A stretch of 64,000 nt of DNA from Lentibacillus sp. JNUCC-1 (GCF_009741735.1 NZ_WHOH01000001.1:2046001-2110000); one strand, 5' to 3'. Shown: positions 55,409-64,000, numbered from the stretch's first letter. Translations and numbers: made by a program. Notes: generated from the letters alone by a model not told the origin.

Positions 55409-56620
55409 TTAAAATTCCCACGCGTTCAGCGCTTCTCTTAACTGCTTGATTTCTGTTTCTGAAACATCAACTTCTCCATAACGCACTTTCTCGTATGCAG
55501 AAACATCCACATCCAAGCTGACACGTTTAAACCATTCTTGTAGTGTTTCTGAAGGCTCGCGTCCGTTTCCAGTTTTCTCTGCTTTTCGTTCAAACTGAAA
55601 AATCATTTTACGAACAGGGTGACTCGGCTGTCGGTTAAAGAAACGGTTCAACTTGGTAAATACGTTCTGTTTGTCCTTTCCAGCGTTTTCTGCTGTGTAT
55701 GTAACTAACGCTGATGATTGTGTATCACTTTCATCAGTCATGAACCTTCGCCTGATTGTTCGATAAACGTAAATTAACAATATCGCGAGGAGGATCGCTC
55801 CAAGCAGAATATAAACAAAACTGATAAAAGCGTCAGTTGAAGAGTTGTCATCTATGGTGTGCCTTAAAGTATCGGCATTCGATCCGGTATTCATTTCTTG
55901 CTCATCCTCAGAATCCTGAATCTCCGATGGCTCGATATTCAACAACTCGAATAAATAAATCGGCAGACTCGCGACAAAAGCGATAACTGTAACAACAAGG
56001 TCCCATATTGGCACAATGACACTGCTCCAGAACAAAAGAAAAACATTCACTCCATACACCTTAAGCAGTACTAAGGCCGTGCTGCCCACAAGAATCATAC
56101 CGCTGAGTATCAAACCTAACTTTTTAATCAACGCACTGCGTTTATCTCTGCTAACAATTGCGGCGTTGCTGGCCATATGACCAAATATAATGATGAACAA
56201 TTGCAGGAGAAGAAAACCAACGACTTCCCAATTGTTATAAGAAAAAGTCAGGACAGCGACGAGAACAGCAGTCCACTGAAAGTATTTGATGCTGATTTCC
56301 AAATAAACGTCGTCTCGGAGCTTGCTATAACGCCATGTCAGCACAACGGCAAAAGCAGCACTTGGTACCATTGGAAGTCCGGCCAATATGTATAAAACAC
56401 ATAAAAAAGGGGCCGCAACGATATACCAAAAAAATTGCTTGGTAAAACGGGAAAGAACCATAAAGAAAAATGCAATGAATAATAACACGAATAGATAGGA
56501 CCAATAAGGTATCCAGTCGTAATAATAATAAAATACAGGGCTGAACAACAGAAATACAAGAATCCCTTCAGACAGGAACTGGGCTGTTAATGTTATAAGA
56601 ACAGAGTTGTTTTTGATCAA
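55409..56620 (-). CDS. Multi-spanning membrane protein with C-terminal DUF4129
   Basis: 403 residues from the TTG at 56620, which overlaps the DUF58 stop codon (TTGA) and has GGAAGGGGC upstream. About six membrane segments are followed by an acidic extracellular loop (PSEIQDSEDEQEMNTGSN), a last segment (FISFVYILLGAILLAILLIYVY) and the cytoplasmic DUF4129 (LQEWFKRVSLDVDVSAYEKVRYG). It fills the place of YebA, but no transglutaminase Cys-His-Asp domain is visible. Confidence 0.82.
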   Translation of the reverse strand: MIKNNSVLITLTAQFLSEGILVFLLFSPVFYYYYDWIPYWSYLFVLLFIAFFFMVLSRFTKQFFWYIVAAPFLCVLYILAGLPMVPSAAFAVVLTWRYSKLRDDVYLEISIKYFQWTAVLVAVLTFSYNNWEVVGFLLLQLFIIIFGHMASNAAIVSRDKRSALIKKLGLILSGMILVGSTALVLLKVYGVNVFLLFWSSVIVPIWDLVVTVIAFVASLPIYLFELLNIEPSEIQDSEDEQEMNTGSNADTLRHTIDDNSSTDAFISFVYILLGAILLAILLIYVYRTIRRRFMTDESDTQSSALVTYTAENAGKDKQNVFTKLNRFFNRQPSHPVRKMIFQFERKAEKTGNGREPSETLQEWFKRVSLDVDVSAYEKVRYGEVDVSETEIKQLREALNAWEF

Positions 56621-57819
56621 GAGGCACTGCCCCTTCCTATAGGACGAAGGAATGCTTGATCGGCCGCTTCTGAGAGATGAATGACACGATGAAATGTGCT
56701 CCATTCATTCAATATTCGCTTTGTTCTATCCGAGATCGGACCGATTATGATCATGGTTTTAGGTCTGCTGAATGCCTGGCCAATTCGATACATCATCTGC
56801 TCTGCTGGGAATGTGATTGGGTATTCATTGACACGCGCAAGCAATTCCAGACTGCGCATATAATGAGACATTCCAGCGCCTTCAGGCAAGTGTACATATG
56901 GCGTTGATCCGGATTTTCTTATGTTCAGGTACAACTCAAAAGGATACTTCCGCTCTGTTGCAAACTGACTCAAATAGGCGGCATAAGAAAGATTCTTCTC
57001 GGTCTGACTGCTTGATGCCATTGTATTCCAGCTTTCTTGCGGTTCCAGATTAATGATAAATACGAGCGAGGCATCAATGACCTTTTCATATGTATGTGTT
57101 TGCAGTTGCTGTGCTTTAACAGATGCTTTCCAATTGATACGGTGAAATGGATCGCCATATTGATAGTCACGTGTACCAATCCGGTTTTCAATATCTTCAA
57201 AAGGGGACATTGAAAAACGCTGTTCACCTGGGGCTGTGTGAAAATAATCATCTAGGCCAGGAATGACTAACGGCCTTGGATAAACAATGATTTCTTTTTG
57301 AAAGTATGGCAGATAAGAGAGTTGAATGAGATGAAATTTAAACAGGTGAGGGAAACGGTAATCAATATTGACTATTTTTACGGATCCTCTCTTTTTAGCA
57401 GATATAGGAACTTCAAGTACTGTATTACCTTTGCTGATCATGGTTAATGGAAGTATATGCTGATGTTCTTTCTGGCCGGGTTGGTTTGCATCCGTATCTA
57501 TAGAAATGGCATTCCCCGTATCAAAACGTAATTTTCCATTTAAATATGGATATCTGGATTTATTTTCGAACGTAAAAGAAAGAATGCTTTGATCTCCAGG
57601 GAAGAGTCTGATGACTTCTTGTTCATTCTTGAGCAGAAGTTTGTCGCTGATGTTTTTATCATATATGTAGTTTAAAAGATAATATAAAATAAAGACCCCG
57701 CTGATCATGAAAAGCAGCGGTTTACCTGTGAGTCCACCGATAAAAATGAGAATACCAGAAGCAAACAACATCAAATCATTTTTATGGTCTGACTCAAGAC
57801 TGGATGTTTTTTCCCACAT
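56617..57819 (-). CDS. DUF58 family protein
   Basis: 400 residues. Two N-terminal membrane segments (LMLFASGILIFIGGLTG and LLFMISGVFILYYLLNYIY) are followed by a beta domain, then the family motif GTRDYQYGDPFHRINWKASVKAQQLQTHTYEK split around residues 207-237, and a von-Willebrand-like region. It is the first gene of the MoxR operon; the ATPase probably acts on this protein. Confidence 0.92.
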   Translation of the reverse strand: MWEKTSSLESDHKNDLMLFASGILIFIGGLTGKPLLFMISGVFILYYLLNYIYDKNISDKLLLKNEQEVIRLFPGDQSILSFTFENKSRYPYLNGKLRFDTGNAISIDTDANQPGQKEHQHILPLTMISKGNTVLEVPISAKKRGSVKIVNIDYRFPHLFKFHLIQLSYLPYFQKEIIVYPRPLVIPGLDDYFHTAPGEQRFSMSPFEDIENRIGTRDYQYGDPFHRINWKASVKAQQLQTHTYEKVIDASLVFIINLEPQESWNTMASSSQTEKNLSYAAYLSQFATERKYPFELYLNIRKSGSTPYVHLPEGAGMSHYMRSLELLARVNEYPITFPAEQMMYRIGQAFSRPKTMIIIGPISDRTKRILNEWSTFHRVIHLSEAADQAFLRPIGRGSAS

Positions 57820-58417
57820 TCATATCACACATCCTAAAATTTATTGTAAGACTTCATTTCTGAAAAATGCCAGATTCATAGTTAAACACCTAATGAACAG
57901 TCGACACAAACTGCGAACTAATGAAAACTTGAATGACTGCTTCTGGCAACTAACCACCACAATGAGAGTATCGTGATTTGCGCTGCGGGAAGTCGCTTTC
58001 CGCGGGCACGGCCTTAGCCTCCTCGAGGAAAACCACCTCTGCGGGGTCTTCGGACTCGTGCTGTTCCCGCAGGAGTCGACTTCCCTCCGCTCCAATCACT
58101 TTATGTTCTTTCAGTGACTTGGACGGTTCTACTTAAGAAATCAGGTATGAACGTGAACACTTCTTGGGCCGCCCACTGACAGGTGAGGTTCCTTATTAGT
58201 GATAATCTTGGCTTACTATGAGATTTATTTCCGTTAATGTTTTTCAATCCCTATATGCTGATTCACACTTTCAACCGTTCTACCCACGAAAGCGAGAAGG
58301 AAGGTCGACACTTCTCACTCAGCTCGGGGAAAACACGGAGACTCCCGTGGGAGCAAAAGCCTAGATGAGACCCCACAGCGCGCAGTGCACTGGACCCATA
58401 AAATTGGACACTCGGTT

Positions 58418-59230
58418 TTATGCATTTAACTCAAAGAGCTTACGATAAGCTACTGGGGTTTTTCGATTTAATCTTGATTTGATTCTTAAATGATTGTAGT
58501 AATAAATATAGTCTTCCAGTTCTTTTTTAAAGTGCTCAATGCTGTCAAATTCCTCTAAATACAGGAATTCATATTTTAGTATCCCAAAAAAGTTTTCTAT
58601 GACGGCATTATCATAACAGTTCCCCTTGCGGGACATGCTTTGTGTAATGTTATGTTGCTCGAGCTTTTTCCGATATCGGGGGATTCGATAATGCCAGCCC
58701 TGATCAGAATGAATTAACAGTTCGTCGCTGTCCTTTTTGTGTTCCAAGGCTTGATCTAACATCTTTTCCACCAGATCGAACGTAGGCCTGTTTTGAAGTG
58801 TGTACGTAATGATTTCCCCGTTGAACAGGTCCAATACAGGTGAAAGGTACAGTTTTTCGCCAAACAGCCTGAATTCCGTTACATCAGTAACCCATTTTAG
58901 ATTCGGCTTTTCTGCTTTGAAGTTACGCTCAAGAACGTTTGGTGCTGCCTTGCCTGATGGGCCTTTATACGACTTGTATTTTTTCATTCGGACGACACAA
59001 TGGATCCCGAGCTCTCTCATTAACCGAAGTACTTTTTTTTCATTTATTTCATGGCCTTTTTCTTTAAGGACATCTGTTATGCGACGGTAGCCAAGACGGC
59101 CTCTGTGTCGGTGATAAATAAAATTAATTCTTCTTTTCCACTTGCGATCAGGGTCCGGTTGTTTTAAAAGATTGACGTTGTAGTAATAAGTGTTTCTTTT
59201 AATACCTGCAACCTTTACAAGCTTACTCAC
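58418..59230 (-). CDS. IS150-like transposase OrfB
   Basis: This 270-residue catalytic part carries an HTH_21-like start (RINFIYHRHRGRLGYRRI) and the DDE integrase core: D in WVTDVTEF, D in LIHSDQGWHY and E in NAVIENFFG 35 residues on. The true frame extends upstream as VILELRHKFPV, meeting OrfA near CAAAAG, so a -1 frameshift probably yields an OrfAB fusion. It looks intact. Confidence 0.9.
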   Translation of the reverse strand: MSKLVKVAGIKRNTYYYNVNLLKQPDPDRKWKRRINFIYHRHRGRLGYRRITDVLKEKGHEINEKKVLRLMRELGIHCVVRMKKYKSYKGPSGKAAPNVLERNFKAEKPNLKWVTDVTEFRLFGEKLYLSPVLDLFNGEIITYTLQNRPTFDLVEKMLDQALEHKKDSDELLIHSDQGWHYRIPRYRKKLEQHNITQSMSRKGNCYDNAVIENFFGILKYEFLYLEEFDSIEHFKKELEDYIYYYNHLRIKSRLNRKTPVAYRKLFELNA

Positions 59231-59256
59231 CGGGAATTTATGCCTTAGTTCAAGTA

Positions 59257-59766
59257 TTACTTTTGTTTTGGTTTTGTTGGTGATTGGTCTTCTTGAACCA
59301 AGGCTCTCAACTTTTTTAAATAAGCATTCTCCATACGAAGGTATTCGAGCTCTTTTTCCATAGCTTCTATTGATTGATTCTCAGGTTCCTGCTTGTTCTT
59401 TTGAGTGCGAGAATTCATAACAGAAGGCCCCTTTCTTGATTCAAGGGCATCTTCTCCACTTTTCTCCCACTTTTTCCTCCACCTTCGAACCATAGAAGGA
59501 TCAGGTATATGGAAAATGGCAGATGCCTCTCGAATGGAATAATGCGTTTCATTAATGAATTCTATTACCTTTAGTTTAAAGGCTCTCGAATAGTTTGTAT
59601 AGGGAAAATCAAATGCCTTATCACCATGGTGTTGAAATAACAACACCCAATACCTAATCACAGATTCATCAATGTTGAGTTTATTTGCCAGGTCTCGGTA
59701 ACTGAACTTTCCGCCCACATAGTCTTTAGCTATTTGTAACTTAAAAACTTTGGTAAACTTGGACAT
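59257..59766 (-). CDS. IS150-like transposase OrfA
   Basis: A 169-residue DNA-binding part with two helix-turn-helix repeats (FSYRDLANKLNIDESVIRYW and YSIREASAIFHIPDPSMVRRW) and a C-terminal leucine-zipper-like stretch (EAMEKELEYLRMENAYLKKL), as in IS150 OrfA. It ends at a stop just after an A-rich CAAAAG where slippage into the OrfB frame can occur. Confidence 0.92.
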   Translation of the reverse strand: MSKFTKVFKLQIAKDYVGGKFSYRDLANKLNIDESVIRYWVLLFQHHGDKAFDFPYTNYSRAFKLKVIEFINETHYSIREASAIFHIPDPSMVRRWRKKWEKSGEDALESRKGPSVMNSRTQKNKQEPENQSIEAMEKELEYLRMENAYLKKLRALVQEDQSPTKPKQK

Positions 59767-60197
59767 TTTTATACCTCCTAATGTTGGATATGGTGTCCAA
59801 CATTAGGGGTGCAGCTCAGCAGCGCGAGGAGGCTCATCAGCGCCCACTGGACGCGGAGTGTTTTCCCCGAGCGGTTGCCAGTGGCAGTCATAAAATCCCA
59901 AATTAAATCTAACTAGTTAGTTCGCAGTTTACTTATATTGTGCTTTAATAAATAACAACAATCTATACGAAAGCATCTTTAATCTAGAAAGTGATTTTGC
60001 TAAAAGACAGTATATTCCTATATTATGACATATCTTACAATGAAAAGAAAGCTGATGATAACGATCGTAGCACTTAAATGAAGGGCAGAATTTAAACTTA
60101 GTGAACGTATTTATTACATCACAAATACCTTTTATGTAAAAAATACTTTACTTAATGTAAAAAATATATTACCATAAGGTGGGAGGTGGCTTTAACC

Positions 60198-60428
60198 TTG
60201 AAAGAAACAGGAATATTATATAATCGTCTTGCCGTTCTGCGGGCAGAGCGGAAATGGTCACAAAAGGAAGTCGCAGAACGGGTAGGAGTAAGCCGGCAAA
60301 CGATTATTTCTATTGAAAATAACCGATACAATCCATCTCTGAAACTCGCATTTGAATTGGCACATCTGTTTAACGTAGACATAAATGATGTTTTTCAGTA
60401 TGAGAAAAAGGAAGGTGATCCGAATTGA
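60198..60428 (+). CDS. Small XRE-type regulator
   Basis: A 76-residue Cro/C1-like repressor, helix-turn-helix WSQKEVAERVGVSRQTIISIENNRYNP (about residues 20-46), close to the YozG/YvaO-size regulators that control a neighbouring small membrane protein. The TTG at 60198 is 8 bp behind GGGAGGTGG. It overlaps the next gene by 4 bp. Confidence 0.88.
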   Translation: MKETGILYNRLAVLRAERKWSQKEVAERVGVSRQTIISIENNRYNPSLKLAFELAHLFNVDINDVFQYEKKEGDPN

Positions 60429-60733
60429 CCGTTGAATTATTTAAAGGGATTTCGTTTTTGGTACTCGTCCCTTTTTTCTTGGCCTCTTTGTATGTCATCT
60501 TTAAATTTCAATGGGGTTCAGAAGGGAAAGATGAACGGGGACAAATGATTACCAACAAATCATATATCGTAGCTTCTCCAATTTTACCGATTGGATGGCT
60601 CATCGAGACGGTATACAATGATTTTGCCGACAGTATGCCATACGAAGGTTACCGCACCTATATTTGGGTGTTAATCTTAATAACTTTCATTGTACACGGC
60701 GTGGCCATTCTGTATTACAAACGAAAATTATAA
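60425..60733 (+). CDS. Small membrane protein coupled to the XRE regulator
   Basis: 102 residues with three hydrophobic segments (FKGISFLVLVPFFLASLYVIF, SYIVASPILPIGWLIETVY and YIWVLILITFIVHGVAILYY). The TTG start overlaps the regulator stop (TTGA). Families of this pair type are common in Firmicutes but the function is unknown. Confidence 0.8.
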   Translation: MTVELFKGISFLVLVPFFLASLYVIFKFQWGSEGKDERGQMITNKSYIVASPILPIGWLIETVYNDFADSMPYEGYRTYIWVLILITFIVHGVAILYYKRKL

Positions 60734-60764
60734 GGCATACGATGAATGAAAGGAGGAGAGTCAA

Positions 60765-61664
60765 TTGACATTTGCAATTGTGCAGCTGCTATTTTTTCAA
60801 GTGATTCTGCCAGCTGTGTTGGTTGTGTCTCTTTTAATGGGCAAGTTTAAAGGAAAACTCGATTGGGTGCTGCAGGCTATAATGCTTATAGTTTATACGT
60901 CATGGGTGTTTTTCTCCGGACGGTGGGATTGGACCAGTTATTATCTCAGGTATCTCTGGCCCTTGATTCTGATTGTTGTGCTTTATGTGGGCTGGCGTCG
61001 GATCAGGACAATGCCCGCCGCGAAATATACGGGTAAAGATAAAGGGATGTTTGTTTTTTACATTGCGTTAGCACTTTTATTCGGTTCTTATCATATTGGG
61101 ATTTTCTCGGGATATTCCCCTGATGAAGAAGCGGTTGAGCTCGAGTTCCCATTAAAAAATGGCACGTATTATGTTGGACATGGCGGTGCTTCGACGAGCA
61201 TTAATTATCATAATGCTCATCCTGAACAACGCTATGCATTGGATGTTGTGCAGTTAAATAAACTCGGAATCCGCACGTCAGGTATGTATCCAGAAGAACT
61301 TGACAAATATGCCATTTACGGCGCTAAGTTGTCCAGCCCGTGCGCTGGAACAATTATAGAAGCGCGTAACGATATGCCGGACTTGACACCGCCTGAAGCC
61401 AATCCTGAGAAGCCAGAAGGAAATTTTGTGCAGATCCGTTGTGACAAAGAAGATGTCAATGTCCTTATAGCTCATATGCAGGAAGGGAGTGTGACTGTTC
61501 AAGAAAACGAAGGGGTTGAAACAGGTCAGTTGCTGGGTTATGTCGGGAATTCAGGCAATACTTCTGAGCCCCACTTGCACATTCACGCAGAACGAAATGG
61601 TGAAGGTGTTCCAATTCAATTTGATGGACGATTTCTGGTACGGAACAGTTTGGTCTGGCAGTGA
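60765..61664 (+). CDS. Membrane-anchored M23-family peptidase-like protein
   Basis: 299 residues: four N-terminal membrane segments (about 1-115), then an extracellular lysostaphin/LytM domain. Zinc ligands appear as H and D in NYHNAHPEQRYALDVVQ and the HxH in SEPHLHIHAE, with GYVGNSGNTS before it. Probably acts on or senses peptidoglycan. TTG start after GGAGGAG. No partner gene known. Confidence 0.87.
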   Translation: MTFAIVQLLFFQVILPAVLVVSLLMGKFKGKLDWVLQAIMLIVYTSWVFFSGRWDWTSYYLRYLWPLILIVVLYVGWRRIRTMPAAKYTGKDKGMFVFYIALALLFGSYHIGIFSGYSPDEEAVELEFPLKNGTYYVGHGGASTSINYHNAHPEQRYALDVVQLNKLGIRTSGMYPEELDKYAIYGAKLSSPCAGTIIEARNDMPDLTPPEANPEKPEGNFVQIRCDKEDVNVLIAHMQEGSVTVQENEGVETGQLLGYVGNSGNTSEPHLHIHAERNGEGVPIQFDGRFLVRNSLVWQ

Positions 61665-61749
61665 CTTGCTAAGCCGACAACAAGGTTGCTAAACTTAACC
61701 CCTTCCGTCATACTCAAATAAGGAAATATTAAATAAGCGGGGATACGTG

Positions 61750-62400
61750 ATGACGAGTCGATTTGTAACTTATCAATGGGAAGTGTTTATCAGCCTTGAA
61801 GTGCTGTCATCTCTTTTTTTGATTGCTTTTTTGCTGCTGAGGTATGCATTTTCTAAAGTTAGACTGAGCAGATGGTTTCTGGGTCTATTCCTCTTGACCA
61901 TGATTATAGAAGCCGCCCTAGCCTGGCTGGTTTACAACGAAACCGGTGAGATTTCCAATTTCCAGATCGTGGTGGGGATTTTCCTGATCTATGCGGTAAC
62001 GTTTGGCATCAATGACTTCAAAAAACTCGATCGATATATCAAGGAAAAAGTCGGGAAATGGCGTGGAGTACAACTCCTGACTGAAAAAGATATTGAACAG
62101 ATGGAGCGGGCTAAGGATCCTGCTGTCATTGCCCGAAAAAATCGGTTGTGGTGGTATATTCATGCCTCTATTTTTATCGTGGTACATTATATGTTTTGGC
62201 TGAATGTCGGGGACCAGAGTCATAGTTTCATTTATTACCTGACTGACTTCTCCTGGTTTGCCAATGAAGGTGCGGAAGGGTCGCCTTATACGCATGAAAC
62301 GATTGCCCAGATCAGTAAGGTGTGGTCCGTTGTCTTTGCAATAGATACGATTGCATCCTGGTCCTACACTGTCTTTCCCGATCAAAAAAAATCCGTATAA
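61750..62400 (+). CDS. Membrane protein of unknown function
   Basis: 216 residues with five or six hydrophobic segments (VLSSLFLIAFLLLRYAF; WFLGLFLLTMIIEAALAWLVY; IVVGIFLIYAVTFGI; WWYIHASIFIVVHYMFWL; VWSVVFAIDTIASWSYTVF), with a charged cytoplasmic loop between the third and fourth. I do not recognise the family. It ends at its own terminator. Confidence 0.75.
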   Translation: MTSRFVTYQWEVFISLEVLSSLFLIAFLLLRYAFSKVRLSRWFLGLFLLTMIIEAALAWLVYNETGEISNFQIVVGIFLIYAVTFGINDFKKLDRYIKEKVGKWRGVQLLTEKDIEQMERAKDPAVIARKNRLWWYIHASIFIVVHYMFWLNVGDQSHSFIYYLTDFSWFANEGAEGSPYTHETIAQISKVWSVVFAIDTIASWSYTVFPDQKKSV

Positions 62401-62412
62401 CAACTGCTTTAC

Positions 62413-62443
62413 AATGCTTCTTCTAATTGAGGAAGCATTTTTT
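62413..62443 (+). terminator. Terminator before the gntR-type operon
   Basis: Stem AATGCTTC / GAAGCATT with a TTTTTT tail. Confidence 0.85.
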
Positions 62444-62446
62444 GTA

Positions 62447-62482
62447 TTGACAATTTCGGAACGGCGTAATACACTACATTAC
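62447..62482 (+). promoter_or_regulatory. Promoter and operator of the GntR/ABC operon
   Basis: TTGACA (62447-62452), 17-bp spacer, TACACT (62470-62475). The inverted repeat GTAAT-N7-ATTAC (62466-62482) covers the -10, an arrangement fit for autorepression by the YtrA-type regulator. Confidence 0.7.
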
Positions 62483-62520
62483 ACAACTAATGCACTGAAT
62501 CACTTAAAGAAAGGGGGCGT

Positions 62521-62907
62521 ATGCGCTTGCTTGATATGAATGGCACGAAACCCATTTACATACAAATTGCTGAGTGGATTGAAAATGAGATATTGAATGG
62601 GCAGTTTAAGCCGCATGATAAAGTCCACTCCCAATATACGCTCGCCGACATGTTTAACATCAACCCCGCCACTGCTGCCAAGGGGTTAAATATGTTATTT
62701 GAGGAAGACATTCTATACAACAAACGCGGTTTAGGAAAGTTCGTAACAGACCAGGCCCGAGACCGCGTTTTGGAGAAAAGAAAGAATGAAACATTAAAGC
62801 GGATGCTTCGCGAAGTTGTGTCTGAAGCTCAGCATCTGCAAATTGATCATAAAGAATTGATCGATATGCTTCAGGAAACAATTGATGATTTTAAGGGGGA
62901 GAAGTAA
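62521..62907 (+). CDS. YtrA-subfamily GntR regulator
   Basis: A 128-residue GntR-type repressor without a large effector domain. The winged helix-turn-helix is KPIYIQIAEWIENEILNGQF to HSQYTLADMFNINPATAAKGLNMLFEEDILYNKRGLGKFV (residues 7-73); a short C-terminal dimer helix follows. Such regulators repress their own ABC operons and are relieved by cell-wall antibiotics. It is directly followed by the ATPase gene with no gap. Confidence 0.92.
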   Translation: MRLLDMNGTKPIYIQIAEWIENEILNGQFKPHDKVHSQYTLADMFNINPATAAKGLNMLFEEDILYNKRGLGKFVTDQARDRVLEKRKNETLKRMLREVVSEAQHLQIDHKELIDMLQETIDDFKGEK

Positions 62908-63801
62908 ATGGAGGCGCCAATTATACAGACAAAGACACTGGGAAAAACGTTTCATAGCAATTATGCACTTTGGGATTTAACGATTGAAATCAAGCCAAAT
63001 ACCATTACGGGCCTCATTGGGCGCAATGGAGCGGGTAAAACAACCCTGTTGAAAATCCTCGCGGGCTTCTTAAAAGAAACATCAGGAGAGGCTATGGTGT
63101 TTGGGAAACGGCCATTTACTAGTCTGGACGTCTCTGCAAACAGCATCTTAGTAGATGATCACATGGTCTTTCCTGATGCATTGACATTAGGTGAATTACT
63201 AAAAGAAGGCGAACGGTTTTATCATAACTGGGATATGGAATTTGCCCAGAAGCTGATGACTTACTTTGCCCTGCCTGCCAAACAAAAGCACAAGCGGCTG
63301 TCAAAAGGTAAGAAAACAACGTTCAATATTATTTTTGGGCTGGCGTCCCGTTCGCCTTTGACCATATTGGATGAGCCAACGACAGGGATGGATGCTTCGG
63401 TAAGGAAAGACTTCTACAGGCTGCTCTTAAAGGATTATCTCGCGCATCCGCGGACCATTATTGTATCAAGCCATTACTTAAATGAGCTGGACCATATGCT
63501 TGAAGATGTCCTTTTGCTTGATGAGGGGAAAAAGGTTCTCCACCTGCCCATAGAGGAGCTGCAGGAATATGCAGTGCGCCTGACAGGGCCGTCTGCTGTG
63601 CTTGGACAATGGTTGTATGATAAGACGGTGCATGATAAAAAACAGATCGCAACAGAGACAATGCAAGCGGTTGTCAAGCGTGACTTTCCGATAGATCAGG
63701 CTGAAAAAATGGGCATCCAAGTAGCCCCGATAAGCCCGAGTGATGCGTGTATATACCTGACAGCCAAAGCGAAAGGGGGAATTGATGATGTCTTCAAATA
63801 A
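62908..63801 (+). CDS. ABC transporter ATP-binding protein (YtrB-like)
   Basis: A 297-residue ATPase. Walker A GLIGRNGAGKTTLLKI (about residues 32-47), signature RLSKGKKTT, Walker B PLTILDEPTTGMDAS and switch SSHYLNELD. The usual C-terminal helper domain follows. It is the second gene of the gntR operon, overlapping the permease gene. Confidence 0.92.
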   Translation: MEAPIIQTKTLGKTFHSNYALWDLTIEIKPNTITGLIGRNGAGKTTLLKILAGFLKETSGEAMVFGKRPFTSLDVSANSILVDDHMVFPDALTLGELLKEGERFYHNWDMEFAQKLMTYFALPAKQKHKRLSKGKKTTFNIIFGLASRSPLTILDEPTTGMDASVRKDFYRLLLKDYLAHPRTIIVSSHYLNELDHMLEDVLLLDEGKKVLHLPIEELQEYAVRLTGPSAVLGQWLYDKTVHDKKQIATETMQAVVKRDFPIDQAEKMGIQVAPISPSDACIYLTAKAKGGIDDVFK

Positions 63802-64000
63802 AGTGACGATGGGGCAAGTGGTTTGGAAACAGTATCGCTATAAACTGAAAGCATATCATCAGGTGTTTACCTCTCTCGTTGTGTTGCAGCTTATGGCATT
63901 GTTGTTTTCGAGCGGCCCTGTCAGTTCTAGTGGCGGCGGGGGATACGGCATGTATGTGTCCTTGAATTCATACACAGGTGATGTGATTTTAATTTTCACT
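63788..64000 (+). CDS. ABC transporter permease (partial, cut by window end)
   Basis: The first 71 residues (MSSNKVTMGQVVWKQYRYKL...) reach a hydrophobic segment (VFTSLVVLQLMALLF) followed by a glycine-serine loop (SSGPVSSSGGGGYG), as in YtrC/D-type permeases. It overlaps the ATPase gene by 14 bp; AAAGGGGGA precedes the start. ATG 63785 is an alternative. Confidence 0.8.
   Translation, partial: MSSNKVTMGQVVWKQYRYKLKAYHQVFTSLVVLQLMALLFSSGPVSSSGGGGYGMYVSLNSYTGDVILIFT

Larger units (their letters stand above)
58386..59818 (-). mobile_element. Complete IS3-family (IS150-like) insertion sequence, 1433 bp
   Basis: The left end TGCACTGGACCCATAAAATT and the right end (read inward, TGAGCTGCACCCCTAATGTT) share the IS150-type TG..CTG.ACCC start and both continue to TTGGACAC. 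The 4-bp target duplication GCAG is at 58382-58385 and 59819-59822. Two overlapping-frame transposase genes are carried on the minus strand. Confidence 0.9.
57893..59935. repeat. Modular repeat element, copy 4 (interrupted by IS150-like element)
   Basis: The left end (57893-57925) matches that of copy 3 almost base for base. The right end (about 59881-59935) contains CTAGTTAGTTCGCAGTTTAC. Module M2 (57973-58099) is present in the orientation opposite to that in copy 3. Module M1 runs from 58323 to 59871 but is interrupted by the IS at 58386-59818. The segment 58100-58322 between the modules holds no gene. Confidence 0.8.

Overview
The window looks like chromosome of a low-to-mid-GC Gram-positive bacterium of the family Bacillaceae, possibly one of its moderately halophilic members. 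The evidence is strong AGGAGG-type ribosome sites with frequent TTG and GTG starts, long U-tailed terminators, and the gene families present: PucR, YugN-like, UPF0182, YfmJ-type reductase, PdxK, a YtrA-type GntR/ABC operon and a DUF58/MoxR operon. Genus and species cannot be fixed from this sequence alone.

Layout. 1-1660: end of a modular repeat element interrupted by a complete ISL3-family insertion sequence. 1.8-26 kb: ordinary housekeeping and accessory genes, including an SDR protein and YfmJ-type reductase, an ECF sigma factor with a membrane partner, an ABC exporter with a divergent TetR regulator, UPF0182, hydrolases, pdxK, GrpB, YjbQ, a nitronate monooxygenase-like enzyme, a pseudouridine synthase, an M17 aminopeptidase, a NERD protein, a CDGSH protein, two tRNA genes and a large catalase. 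26.4-50.8 kb: a large purine-nitrogen island. 50.9-57.8 kb: DUF3891, LemA-HtpX, a secreted protein and a MoxR/DUF58/DUF4129 operon. 57.9-59.9 kb: another modular element, interrupted by an IS150-like IS3-family element. 60.2-64 kb: small regulators, an M23 protein and a GntR-controlled ABC transporter that runs off the window.

The purine island encodes a complete route from allantoin to ATP: allantoin permease, two allantoinases (AllB), allantoate amidohydrolase (AllC), ureidoglycine aminohydrolase (AllE), two ureidoglycolate dehydrogenases (AllD), the three-subunit oxamate carbamoyltransferase (FdrA/AllF, AllG, AllH) and carbamate kinase (AllK). Added to it are a RidA protein, a YfcC-type carrier, a uracil/xanthine-type permease, the regulator PucR, a dCache-type sensor kinase with an OmpR-type response regulator, and an MFS transporter. 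The enzyme set is that of the Escherichia coli anaerobic allantoin cluster, but the regulator is the Bacillus one (PucR). The fdrA operon and the MFS gene carry near-identical promoters with 11-bp-spaced direct repeats, the expected target type for the response regulator encoded between them. A perfect TGTGA-N6-TCACA box and two cre-like sites suggest anaerobic and carbon control.

The least explained material is non-coding. A modular element with recurring ends (AAACTGCGAACTAA) and two palindromic GC-rich modules occurs four times. Four intergenic arrays of short motifs are phased at exactly 20 or about 21 bp, and at least two of them share a TATATCGG/CCGATATA core.

Five genes (anti-sigma-like protein, catalase, alpha/beta hydrolase, YfcC carrier, MFS transporter) are split by a frameshift. 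Each is repaired by adding a single G to a G run on the coding strand, so I suspect a base-calling artefact rather than gene decay.
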